DNA from: Alcaligenes faecalis
GTDB taxonomy: Bacteria > Pseudomonadota > Gammaproteobacteria > Burkholderiales > Burkholderiaceae_B
Assembly (NCBI RefSeq): GCF_002443155.1
Contig: NZ_CP023667.1
Coordinates: 3,844,001 to 3,908,000, forward strand
Length of the DNA: 64,000 nt
Reading direction: 5' to 3'
In this document: positions 43,983-52,140 of the stretch, piece after piece
Position numbering within the stretch: position 1 is the stretch's first letter
How the letters are laid out: every line of letters begins with the position of its first letter
Notes under the pieces: model-generated
What the model saw: the letters and a program-made list of their open reading frames with translations, nothing else
What the model was told of the DNA's origin: nothing
The model's database searches: none
Made by a program: the position numbers and the translations under genes

Positions 43983-44765
43983 ATGAAAGGACTGAAAGAC
44001 AAGGTAGTCATCGTTACCGGCGGCGCAACGCGCGTTGGCGCAGGCGTGGTCGAGGTGCTGATGGGCTATGGCGCACGTGTGGCCGTGTTTGATATTGATG
44101 CCGCAGGTGGTCAGAAAGCCGTAGGCAATGATGCCGCCAAAGCCAAATTCTGGGAAGTGGACATCACCAGCGATCAAAGCCTGAATGCGGCCATCGAGCA
44201 GGTCAAGGCGCACTTTGGCCGTGTGGATGGCCTGGTCAATCTGGCCTGTTCCTATCTGGATGAGGGTATGGCCTCCAGCCGTGAAGACTGGCTCAAGGCC
44301 TTGGACATCAACCTGGTCAGCGCTGTGCAAGCAGCCAAGGCCGTGCGTCCCTTGTTGCCGCGTGGCGGCTCCATCGTCAACTTCACGTCCATTTCATCGT
44401 CGATCGCACAAACCGGGCGCTGGTTGTACCCGGTCTCCAAGGCCGCCTTGTTGCAACTGACGCGCAGCATGGCGCTGGACTTTGCTCCAGACGGTATCCG
44501 CGTGAACTCGGTCTCGCCCGGCTGGATCTGGTCGCGGGTGATGGACGAGCTGACAGGTGGTGATCGTGCCAAAACCGATCGCGTGGCCTCGGCATTTCAC
44601 ATGCTGGGCCGCGTGGGCGATCCCCAGGAAGTGGGCGAAGTCGTCTCCTTCCTGCTCTCGGATTCCGCCAGTTTCGTGACCGGTGCCGATTACGCCGTGG
44701 ATGGCGGCTACTCGGCCATGGGTCCCGAGCAAGGTGTACCGGCCATTCCCAAATTGGCTGAATAA
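43983..44765 (+). CDS. Short-chain dehydrogenase/reductase
   Basis: A 260-residue classical SDR with T-G-G-A-T-R-V-G-A-G-V, the Ser of I-S-S-S-I-A and catalytic Y-P-V-S-K-A-A-L-L. It is placed between the outer-membrane channel and the StyA-like monooxygenase, as are the diol-dehydrogenase genes (iifB type) of indole-oxygenation clusters. Inferred role: oxidation of an indole 2,3-dihydrodiol or other epoxide-derived diol. Confidence 0.88.
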   Translation: MKGLKDKVVIVTGGATRVGAGVVEVLMGYGARVAVFDIDAAGGQKAVGNDAAKAKFWEVDITSDQSLNAAIEQVKAHFGRVDGLVNLACSYLDEGMASSREDWLKALDINLVSAVQAAKAVRPLLPRGGSIVNFTSISSSIAQTGRWLYPVSKAALLQLTRSMALDFAPDGIRVNSVSPGWIWSRVMDELTGGDRAKTDRVASAFHMLGRVGDPQEVGEVVSFLLSDSASFVTGADYAVDGGYSAMGPEQGVPAIPKLAE

Positions 44766-44774
44766 GAAAAATCG

Positions 44775-44796
44775 GGACGCCGCTGGGGTGGCGTCC
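44775..44796 (+). repeat. Intercistronic hairpin between SDR and monooxygenase genes
   Basis: GGACGCC (44775-44781) and GGCGTCC (44790-44796) form a 7-bp stem with an 8-nt loop, 26 bp before the monooxygenase ATG. With only TT after it, it is an attenuator or stability element and not a full terminator. Confidence 0.5.
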
Positions 44797-44821
44797 TTAG
44801 CTCCCTCAGAAGGAAAAAATC

Positions 44822-46066
44822 ATGCGTAAAGTTGCTATTGTGGGCGCTGGCCAAGCTGGCATGCCCGTTGCATTCGGCCTCTTGGCCCAAGGCTACGACG
44901 TAGCCGTTTTCACCAACCGCAGCCCTGACGATGTTCGTGGTGGCCGTGTCATGTCCAGCCAGTGCATGTTTGCCGAGGCGCTGGATGTAGAGCGTCGCCT
45001 GGGTCTGAACTTCTGGGACGACGAATGCCCACCCGTACAAGGTATCGGCTTTGCCCTGCCCAACCCCGATCAGCCTGACACCAAGGCCGTGGACTGGAGT
45101 GGCCGTCTGGACCGCGAAGCCCAAGCCACCGACCAGCGCGTAAAAATGCCTTACTGGCTGGAACTGTTCGAGCAGCGCGGCGGGAAATTGATCATGGAAG
45201 ATGTGGGCGTGGCTGAACTGGAGCGCATCACCCAGGAATACGATCTGACCATGCTGGCTGCCGGTAAAGGCGAAGTGGTCAAACTGTTTGAGCGTGATGA
45301 TCAGCGTTCCATGTACGACAAGCCACAGCGCGCTCTGGCCCTGACCTACGTGCACGGTCTGGAACCTACACCTGAATACTCGCGCGTGTCCTTCAACTTC
45401 ATCCCCGGTGTGGGCGAATACTTTGTGTTCCCATCGCTGACCCTGTCCGGTCCTTGCGACATCATGGTGTTTGAAGGCGTGCCCGGTGGCCCATTGGATC
45501 GCTTCCGCGATGCCAAGACGCCTGAAGCGCACCTGGAACAAAGCGTGTCCTTCCTGCGCGAATTCCTGCCTTGGGAAGCCGACCGTGCCCGCAATGTGGA
45601 ACTGACTGACGCCCAGGGTTATCTGTCCGGCGCTTTCCCTCCCACGGTGCGCAAACCGGTACTGACACTGCCTTCGGGCCGCATGGTGCTGGGTCTGGGC
45701 GATGCCGTGGTCGTGAACGACCCCATTACCGGCCAGGGTTCCAACAATGCCGCCAAAGCCGCCCAAGTGTATCTGGACAGCATCTTGCAGCGTGGCGAAG
45801 GCGCGTTTGACCGTAACTGGATGCAGGAAACGTTCGAGCGTTACTGGGATTACGCCAATCTGGTGGTGCGCTGGACCAACTCCATGTTGAAGCCGCCAAC
45901 CGATTCTTCTTTTGCCTTGTTGACCTCGGCTCAGCAATCGCCTGCTCTGGCGCATTTCCTGGCCAACAGCTTTAACCACCCGCCGGTTCTGTTCCCGGCC
46001 TGGGAAGATCTGAGTGCCGCCCAGGCATTGATCGAGAAGACTCGCAGCCAATCTGTGGCTGCCTGA
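44822..46066 (+). CDS. Styrene monooxygenase StyA / indole epoxidase-like FAD monooxygenase
   Basis: A 414-residue group E flavoprotein epoxidase. Visible are the FAD-binding I-V-G-A-G-Q-A-G-M at the N-terminus, the second motif G-L-G-D-A-V-V-V-N-D-P-I-T-G-Q-G-S-N-N (near residue 295) that matches the D-P-x-x-G-Q-G of StyA, and K-P-Q-R-A-L in the StyA position. It has no NADH site and needs a separate flavin reductase, which the next gene supplies. Known substrates of the group are styrene and indole. With no styrene oxide isomerase or phenylacetaldehyde dehydrogenase nearby, an indole-like substrate is more likely. Confidence 0.88.
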   Translation: MRKVAIVGAGQAGMPVAFGLLAQGYDVAVFTNRSPDDVRGGRVMSSQCMFAEALDVERRLGLNFWDDECPPVQGIGFALPNPDQPDTKAVDWSGRLDREAQATDQRVKMPYWLELFEQRGGKLIMEDVGVAELERITQEYDLTMLAAGKGEVVKLFERDDQRSMYDKPQRALALTYVHGLEPTPEYSRVSFNFIPGVGEYFVFPSLTLSGPCDIMVFEGVPGGPLDRFRDAKTPEAHLEQSVSFLREFLPWEADRARNVELTDAQGYLSGAFPPTVRKPVLTLPSGRMVLGLGDAVVVNDPITGQGSNNAAKAAQVYLDSILQRGEGAFDRNWMQETFERYWDYANLVVRWTNSMLKPPTDSSFALLTSAQQSPALAHFLANSFNHPPVLFPAWEDLSAAQALIEKTRSQSVAA

Positions 46067-46091
46067 TAGATAGTATTCAAGGAGACGTATC

Positions 46092-46703
46092 ATGACCCCC
46101 ACCGCAACGCTGCAAGACTCCTCGTCCCAAACCGCTGCCCAGCGGCAGGCCGTGTCTGCCCAAGCGTTGGCAGCCGCTGACGCCAAACCCACACCGTCCA
46201 ATCTGAATGTGGTCGATAGCCGTGCGTTTCGCCAGGCACTGGGCCATTTTCCAACGGGTGTGGCCATTGTCACGACTCGTTGTCCCGATGGCCGGGCGGT
46301 GGGTCTGACCATCAACTCCTTTACCTCCCTGTCGCTGGAGCCGCCTCTGGTGATGTGGAGCCTGGTGAATCATTCGCCCAGCCTGGAGATCTTTGAAAAA
46401 TGCAGCCACTTTGCCATCAATGTGATTAGCCAGGAGCAAGTGCCCGTGGCCCTGGGGTTTGCCAATTCCCAGGTCAAGGACAAGTTCTCGCTGGTCTCGC
46501 ATGTGGATGGTGAAGAAGGCGTGCCACTGCTGGACGATTGCGTGGCGACCTTTGTGTGCGAAAACTACCGTCAGCACGAAGGCGGCGACCACACCTTGTT
46601 TATTGGCCGTGTGGTGCGTCACACCACCCTGACCGAACACGAACCTGCGGTGTTTCACCGTGGCCGTTTCGCCAACCTGACCACGCCTAGCGGAGACCGT
46701 TGA
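46092..46703 (+). CDS. Flavin reductase (StyB-like)
   Basis: A 203-residue flavin reductase of the HpaC/StyB family with F-P-T-G-V-A-I-V-T-T-R near residue 53, T-I-N-S-F-T-S-L-S-L-E-P-P and the FMN-binding tail H-T-L-F-I-G-R-V. It has an extra 40-residue low-complexity N-terminus rich in Ala, Gln and Ser. It supplies FADH2 to the monooxygenase encoded 25 bp upstream. Confidence 0.9.
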   Translation: MTPTATLQDSSSQTAAQRQAVSAQALAAADAKPTPSNLNVVDSRAFRQALGHFPTGVAIVTTRCPDGRAVGLTINSFTSLSLEPPLVMWSLVNHSPSLEIFEKCSHFAINVISQEQVPVALGFANSQVKDKFSLVSHVDGEEGVPLLDDCVATFVCENYRQHEGGDHTLFIGRVVRHTTLTEHEPAVFHRGRFANLTTPSGDR

Positions 46704-46704
46704 A

Positions 46705-48297
46705 ATGAGTGACGCGCACAGCGCTGATGTAGTCATTGTCGGCAGTGGGATGAACTCCCTGACTTGCGCCGCCTTGTTGGCCCAACGGGGCTTGTCGGTG
46801 ACAGTGCTGGAGCGCAATGCGGTTGCCGGGGGCTGTATCCGTACCCAGGAGCTGTTCCCCGGTTTTACCCATGATGTTCTGTCCAGCTGGTATCCCCTGT
46901 TCATGGGCGGCGCGTCGTATGCCGCTCTGGCCGAACCCTTGGCCAAAGCTGGTCTGGAGTTTGCCAAAGGCGAGTACAGCACGGGTCTGGCCATTCCCGG
47001 TGGCCCGTCGCTGGCCTTGCGTCAGGATATGGACGACACGGTGCGTCGTTTCAATGACCTGATGCCCGGTGAAGGCGATGCCTTGGGCGCCATGGCGGCA
47101 CGCATGTTTGGCCCGGATGCCGGTCTGGTATTTGGCCTGCTGGGTGGTGAGCCCTACCGCTGGCCCATGGCCAAACTGGCTTTTGGTGCCTGGCGCGAAC
47201 GGGGGCTGGACGGCTTGATGTCTTTTGGCTCGCAGGCCTTGGAAAGCTTCCGGCGCTGGGCCATGCGTGATCTGCGCAGCGATCTGGCCCGCGCCATGAT
47301 TGCTCCCTGGGTGCTGCATAGCGGTTTGGGCCCGGACGAGGCCAGCTCGGCCCTGATCGGCAAGCTGACTTTCAGCGCCGTCGTCAGTGGCGGCATGCCG
47401 GTGGTCAAAGGCGGCAGTTACCAGATTGTGAAAGCCTTTACCCGCATTATTGAAGAAGCAGGTGGGACGGTACTGACCAATTCCCATGTGGATCGCGTGC
47501 TGGTGGAAGGCAATAAAGCCACCGGCGTGTGTGTGGGTACGCAGCGCTATCTGGCCCGCCGTGCGGTGGTCTGCAATGTGACGCCCGGTCAGCTTTACGG
47601 CGACTTGTTGCCGGAAGTAGAACCCGAGCTGTTGAAGTCCGCCCAGGATTATCACTATGGTCGCGGTGGCATGCAGATTCACTTTGCCTTGAATTCCCCG
47701 CCCGACTGGGTTGACCCGGAACTGCGCCATGTCCCTATGGTGCACGTGACGGAAAGCATGGAGCAGGTGTGCTCTTCGGTGGTGACGGCCAGCAATGGCT
47801 ATCTGCCTGCCAAACCGACCCTGGCCGTGGGCCAGCCGGTGGCAGTGGATGTGACTCGCGCACCGGAGGGACACTGGATTTTATGGGTACAAATGCAGGA
47901 ACTGCCGCGCCACATCAAAGGCGATGAGGCGGGCGAGATTCCTGTGCCGGCCGATGGTCGCTGGAACGAAGCCGTGCGCGAGGCCATGGCCGACCGCGTG
48001 CAGGCCCGTCTGGAAACCGTCATGCCTGGCTTGGCCGCCAAGATTATCGGGCGTCGTAGCGTCAGCCCGGCGGATCTGGAAGCCTTGAACATGAATCTGG
48101 TGGGGGGCGATCCGTATAGCGGGGTGTGCTCACCGGATCAGTTCTTTTTCATGCGTCCTTTTGCAGGACACAAGAATGCGCGCAGTGGCACGACGCCCTG
48201 GCGTAATCTGCATCAAATTGGTGCGTCGGTGCATCCGGGCCCTGGCCTGGGTGGTCAATCCGGCTATCTGGCCGCCCAGCGTATCTTGAAGGGGTGA
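46705..48297 (+). CDS. FAD-dependent oxidoreductase of the phytoene desaturase (CrtI-like) family
   Basis: A 530-residue protein with an N-terminal dinucleotide motif V-I-V-G-S-G-M-N-S-L-T-C-A-A-L-L and E-R-N-A-V-A-G-G, the G-G-M-P-V-V-K-G-G-S-Y CrtI region and the FAD-binding H-P-G-P-G-L-G-G-Q-S-G-Y at the C-terminus. The ATG is 1 bp after the flavin reductase stop, so it belongs to the same operon. There is no carotenoid gene here, and carotenoid synthesis is unlikely. It may oxidise or isomerise an indole-derived intermediate. Role unknown. Confidence 0.85.
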   Translation: MSDAHSADVVIVGSGMNSLTCAALLAQRGLSVTVLERNAVAGGCIRTQELFPGFTHDVLSSWYPLFMGGASYAALAEPLAKAGLEFAKGEYSTGLAIPGGPSLALRQDMDDTVRRFNDLMPGEGDALGAMAARMFGPDAGLVFGLLGGEPYRWPMAKLAFGAWRERGLDGLMSFGSQALESFRRWAMRDLRSDLARAMIAPWVLHSGLGPDEASSALIGKLTFSAVVSGGMPVVKGGSYQIVKAFTRIIEEAGGTVLTNSHVDRVLVEGNKATGVCVGTQRYLARRAVVCNVTPGQLYGDLLPEVEPELLKSAQDYHYGRGGMQIHFALNSPPDWVDPELRHVPMVHVTESMEQVCSSVVTASNGYLPAKPTLAVGQPVAVDVTRAPEGHWILWVQMQELPRHIKGDEAGEIPVPADGRWNEAVREAMADRVQARLETVMPGLAAKIIGRRSVSPADLEALNMNLVGGDPYSGVCSPDQFFFMRPFAGHKNARSGTTPWRNLHQIGASVHPGPGLGGQSGYLAAQRILKG

Positions 48298-48319
48298 GAG
48301 GACGGGTGAGGCGGTCAGC

Positions 48320-49297
48320 TTAGTGCTGACCGCCGCGCACTCGTTGCAGGGTCTCGCCAGGCGTTTCGCCAAAGCGGCTGCGATATTCGGCGCTGAAACG
48401 GCCCTGGTGTGCAAAGCCCCAGCGCATGGCCAGATCGGCCAGCGTCAGATGAGGTTCGTTGGAATGGATCAGTTCGTGGCGCAGACGGTCCAGGCGCACC
48501 TGGCGCAGGTACTGCATGGGGCTGACGCCATAGTGCTCCTTGAAGGCTTGCTGCAAGGTGCGCGAGCTGACGCCTGCGATAGAGCTGAGCTCGTCCACCG
48601 TGACGGGCAAATGGGCCTGCTCATGCAAGTGGCTGGCTACTTTCTTCAAGTGGCGCGGCAAGATGCGGGCGGGGTTCAGGGCCTGAATCTGAGCCGGTGG
48701 GTGCAGATCCAGCAAGGTTGTCACCGCCAATTGCTCCAGCTGGTTGATAATCAACGGCGAGCGCCGGATGTCTTCGTAGTTGCGTGCACAGTCCAGCACA
48801 TAGCGCAGCATGATTTGCCAGGAAGGCTGGGTATGCGCCTCCAGGCGTACCGGAAACAGCAAACCTTGCGGGCCTACGTCCAGACCCATGCCACGGGCAG
48901 CCTGTTCCACCAGATTGCGGTCTATCTTGAGCATTAATTGCTCATTATTGGCGTGCCAGACCATATCCACGTCCTCGTTGGGATTGAGGATCGTGGCGGC
49001 GTAGGGGCTGGAGTCCACGGTTTGGCCACCGCAGCGAATCTTGGCGGTGCCATATTGAGGCATCTGGACCAGGTAAAAACCGGCCAGGTGATCAGGTTGG
49101 ATATGTACGTCGGCGCCATAGCCCAGGCGGCTCAAGGCGACCTGACCAAACTGGGCGTGTCGCAGCCGGGTTTGCAGGGTCTGGTCGGCACGTAGCTGCT
49201 TGAGCTGGTGCGACTTGAACATGTCGCTGACAGATTTGCGCACGTGTTCCAGGTCAGCAGAAGCTACACGTGCCCAGTGATCGGGCTTATTTTCCAT
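48320..49297 (-). CDS. AraC-family transcriptional regulator with AraC_binding_2-type sensor domain
   Basis: A 325-residue regulator. An N-terminal ligand-binding domain (residues 20-200, with D-H-L-A-G-F-Y-L-V-Q-M-P) is followed by two C-terminal HTH segments, V-D-E-L-S-S-I-A-G-V-S-S-R-T-L-Q-Q-A-F and L-A-D-L-A-M-R-W-G-F-A-H-Q-G-R-F. It resembles the AndR/XylS-like activators of aromatic oxygenase operons. It is convergent with the monooxygenase operon and divergent from the flavin reductase gene at 49459. It probably activates one or both. Confidence 0.9.
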   Translation of the reverse strand: MENKPDHWARVASADLEHVRKSVSDMFKSHQLKQLRADQTLQTRLRHAQFGQVALSRLGYGADVHIQPDHLAGFYLVQMPQYGTAKIRCGGQTVDSSPYAATILNPNEDVDMVWHANNEQLMLKIDRNLVEQAARGMGLDVGPQGLLFPVRLEAHTQPSWQIMLRYVLDCARNYEDIRRSPLIINQLEQLAVTTLLDLHPPAQIQALNPARILPRHLKKVASHLHEQAHLPVTVDELSSIAGVSSRTLQQAFKEHYGVSPMQYLRQVRLDRLRHELIHSNEPHLTLADLAMRWGFAHQGRFSAEYRSRFGETPGETLQRVRGGQH

Positions 49298-49458
49298 GTT
49301 TCATGTGCCTAGATGGTTCTGAAAGGCAGGAAGGATACGTAAAACCTTGAGTTTCAACGGTTTACAGCGGCTTTATTTTAGTTGTAAAGTATATCAGTGG
49401 GCCACCGGGATTTCCCGCAGTCCTGTTTAGTTTGTTTTGTTTATTAACAGAGAGAACC

Positions 49459-50076
49459 GTGCAGAAAGACTTTCACTTCTACGAACCCACACAAGGCCAT
49501 GGACTGCGCCACGACCCGATCAGTTCTATTGTGGGCCCTCGTGTAATTGGCTGGATCGGTACCAAAAGCACGGAAGGCGTGCTGAACCTGGCCCCGTACA
49601 GTTTCTGCAACGTGTTCAACTACCGCCCGCCTGTCATCGCTTTTTCCAGCGTGGGCTACAAAGACAGCGTGCGCAACGCAATTGAAACCGGCGTCTTTAC
49701 CTGGAACCTGGCAACGCGTGATCTGGCCGAGCCCATGAACATGACCAGTCTGGAGCAAGATGTGCGCGAGTTTGAAGTCGCGGGCCTGACGCCTGTGGAT
49801 TCCCGCCTGATTGATGCCCCCCGCGTGGGCGAGAGCCATGCCTCGCTGGAGTGCAAGGTCACGACTCACTTCCAGTTGAAAGACTCGGAAGGCAAGGACC
49901 TGAACACCTGGATGGTGCTGGGCGAAGTGGTGGGTGTGCATGTGTCGCCCAACAGCATCGTGGACGGCATTTACCGCACCGCAATTCCACGTCCGATTCT
50001 GCGTGGCGGTGGCCCAGGCGATTACTTTGAAATTACGGACCTGGCCTTGTTTGATATGCCACGTCCCAAGTCCTGA
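49459..50076 (+). CDS. Flavin reductase family protein (DIM6/NTAB)
   Basis: A 205-residue flavin reductase opening (M)Q-K-D-F-H-F-Y-E-P-T-Q-G-H-G-L, with the FMN-binding R-V-I-G-W-I-G-T-K and N-L-A-P-Y-S-F-C-N-V-F near residue 40. The GTG at 49459 after AGAGAGAA is chosen: homologues begin at this point, and the ATG at 49432 would add nine non-matching residues. It is divergent from the AraC gene across a short AT-rich gap and may feed reduced flavin to a monooxygenase of the island. Confidence 0.85.
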   Translation: MQKDFHFYEPTQGHGLRHDPISSIVGPRVIGWIGTKSTEGVLNLAPYSFCNVFNYRPPVIAFSSVGYKDSVRNAIETGVFTWNLATRDLAEPMNMTSLEQDVREFEVAGLTPVDSRLIDAPRVGESHASLECKVTTHFQLKDSEGKDLNTWMVLGEVVGVHVSPNSIVDGIYRTAIPRPILRGGGPGDYFEITDLALFDMPRPKS

Positions 50077-50137
50077 TAGCAGGGCTGTCGTCAGAAGCTG
50101 CTGGTTGGCGGCTTCATTGGGATGACTGCCAATGCAT

Positions 50138-50159
50138 AACGGCGCCGAAAGGCGCCGTT
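50138..50159 (+). terminator. Probable terminator hairpin after the flavin reductase gene
   Basis: AACGGCGCC (50138-50146) with a GAAA tetraloop and GGCGCCGTT (50151-50159) gives a very stable 9-bp stem followed by a short T-run. It lies about 60 bp past the stop at 50076. Confidence 0.75.
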
Positions 50160-50298
50160 TGCTTGATACCTGCTCAGGGTGTGGCCGGAGTTTTGGGCTG
50201 TTTTGAGATTACTCGGTGACTGGTCGATCCGACCGACCCAAGGGTAGATAGCCAGTCACAGACCCGTCAATCCGTATTGCGCGCCGTAGGCGGGCATC

Positions 50299-51078
50299 TT
50301 AGCCCTTGGACGAACCGCCCGCTGCCAGGAATTGCGCCAGACGAGGGCTACGTGGCGACACCAGCACTTCTTCTGGCGGGCCTTCTTCTTCGATCTGGCC
50401 TTCATGCAGGTACACCACCTTGCTGGAGACGTTCCGTGCAAAGCTCATTTCGTGCGTAACCACCACCATCGTGCGCCCTTCTTCGGCCAAATTCTGCATA
50501 ACACGCAGAACTTCGCCCACGCGCTCCGGGTCCAGAGCAGAAGTAGGTTCGTCAAACAGCATGACTTCCGGTTCCAGAGCCAGCGCACGGGCAATGGCCA
50601 CACGTTGCTGCTGGCCGCCCGACAAGAAGGCCGGGTATTGTTTGGCCAGATCGCGCGACAGGCCCACCTTGTCCAGATACAGCTCCGCTTTGGCAATGGC
50701 CTGCGCCTTGTCCATGCCCTGTACATGAATGGGCGTGGCGGTAATGTTTTCCAGCACCGTCATGTGGGACCACAGATTGAAGTGCTGGAACACCATGGCC
50801 AGGCTGGTACGCAGGCGCTTGAGCTGTTGTTTATCTACCGCAACCAGTTCATCCGTTTTGGGGTCCAGACGGGTTTTCAGTTCCTCGCCCTTGATGACGA
50901 TACGGCCGGAATTAGGCGTTTCCAGAAAGTTGATGCAACGCAGAAACGTACTTTTTCCCGAACCACTGGAACCGATCAGGCTGATGACATCGCCCGGCTC
51001 CGCGCTGAGAGAGACTCCCTTGAGGACCTCCAGGGAGCCATAGCGTTTGTGAATATTCTCGATGAGCAGGTTGGGCAT
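50299..51078 (-). CDS. Amino-acid-type ABC transporter ATP-binding protein, orphan
   Basis: A 259-residue HisP/GlnQ-type ATPase with Walker [18 protein letters not shown], signature L-S-G-G-Q-Q-Q-R, Walker [12 protein letters not shown] and V-V-T-H-E-M. The extended insert [12 protein letters not shown] is as in histidine/octopine/arginine-type subunits. The start M-P-N-L-L-I-E-N at 51078 is chosen; an upstream frame to 51219 has no homology-like content. No permease or binding-protein gene is adjacent, so its partners are elsewhere. Confidence 0.9.
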   Translation of the reverse strand: MPNLLIENIHKRYGSLEVLKGVSLSAEPGDVISLIGSSGSGKSTFLRCINFLETPNSGRIVIKGEELKTRLDPKTDELVAVDKQQLKRLRTSLAMVFQHFNLWSHMTVLENITATPIHVQGMDKAQAIAKAELYLDKVGLSRDLAKQYPAFLSGGQQQRVAIARALALEPEVMLFDEPTSALDPERVGEVLRVMQNLAEEGRTMVVVTHEMSFARNVSSKVVYLHEGQIEEEGPPEEVLVSPRSPRLAQFLAAGGSSKG

Positions 51079-51339
51079 GGAAAACGGTATCGTATTGAAA
51101 ATAAAAAAGACCGGCGCGACGCGGCAGAGGGGATTACAGCACAGACTGGCCGCCAGGCAAATCATTGAGCCTGTGGTTTTCCCGTACAAATCTGTGGGTC
51201 TAAACGGATTTGCGCGCATTTCTGGGTTTATGATGCAGTCTTTCCCGCAGCCCTGATCGGGCTAAGGGCGCAGCGCAAGCCGCGTTTTAGCCAAGCTTAG
51301 GTGTCCGTTTTAGGGGACCTGTTTCTAGAGAGTGTTGTC

Positions 51340-51900
51340 ATGAAAAAAGTGGTCCGTGCCAAGCTGCATGGTATCAAGGTGACCGGTGCCGACTTGAACT
51401 ATCACGGGTCGATCACCCTGGATCCGGAAATCTGCGAACAAGCGGGCATTTTACCCATGGAGTTTGTGGAAATCTGGAATAAGGACAGTGGTGCCCGTAT
51501 TTCTACCTACGTAATCTTCGGTGAACCCGGTTCGCGTTGCGTGGTTCTGAACGGTGCGGCCGCTCGTACCTGTCAAAAGGGCGACACCGTCATCATTTGC
51601 GCAACCGAATACGTGATGAATTCCGAAGACCTGTATTCCCTGCGCCCTACCGTGCTGACCTTCACGCCTGAAAACGAAGTGGATGAAGTCATGCACTACG
51701 AAGTGGCCAAGACCGCCCAGCGCGATTATGACTTCCGCGTGGTGCGCGACGACCGCCCTCGTGGTGCCGAGCGTCCATTGGCCCGTGTTGACGTGGACGC
51801 CCTGTCCGCCGACCTGCGCTCCCGTGGTCTGGATGATCGCGCCATTGCCGATATCCTGTCCTGCCACCTGGCCGATTTCGCGCCTGCGAACCAGAACTGA
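51340..51900 (+). CDS. panD: Aspartate 1-decarboxylase with C-terminal extension
   Basis: Residues 1 to about 120 are a typical PanD pro-enzyme: [10 protein letters not shown], the self-cleavage site Y-H-G23-S24 that yields the pyruvoyl cofactor, and active-site R54 and Y58 in S-G-A-R-I-S-T-Y. It makes beta-alanine for pantothenate and CoA. The protein is 186 residues, against about 126 in E. coli. The extra roughly 60 residues ([11 protein letters not shown] then an Arg/Asp-rich helix) are unrelated to the known C-terminus and resemble no domain I recognise. Start 51340 has GAGAG upstream. Confidence 0.9.
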   Translation: MKKVVRAKLHGIKVTGADLNYHGSITLDPEICEQAGILPMEFVEIWNKDSGARISTYVIFGEPGSRCVVLNGAAARTCQKGDTVIICATEYVMNSEDLYSLRPTVLTFTPENEVDEVMHYEVAKTAQRDYDFRVVRDDRPRGAERPLARVDVDALSADLRSRGLDDRAIADILSCHLADFAPANQN

Positions 51901-51950
51901 TTGTTCTTCACCGGGCCGCAACAGGCCCGATGATGGTTGTATTAAAAAAC

Positions 51951-51992
51951 GCTGTGTTCACTGCCTCAGGCGGCAAACACAGCTTTTTTTTA
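51951..51992 (+). terminator. Rho-independent terminator after panD
   Basis: GCTGTGTT (51951-51958) pairs with AACACAGC (51976-51983), with an inner GCC/GGC stem, followed by nine Ts. It lies 50 bp past the panD stop and is a strong intrinsic terminator. Confidence 0.92.
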
Positions 51993-52140
51993 TTCAGTCA
52001 GTTTGTGGCCGAATTACATCTGGTACACAGGCCTGAATATGGCATTGAGCGCAGCGCCATGGTGCACAGGGTGCCGTCAGACTACAAGGTACTCAGAGCA
52101 CTGCAATCAGAGCGCTTGAGCACCTTGTTCACGTTCAGCC

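Noticed and set aside
44822..46703. Styrene degradation operon
   Set aside because: No styrene oxide isomerase or phenylacetaldehyde dehydrogenase gene accompanies the StyA/StyB-like pair.
46705..48297. Carotenoid desaturase
   Set aside because: No phytoene synthase, lycopene cyclase or other carotenoid gene is near, and the gene is locked into a monooxygenase operon.
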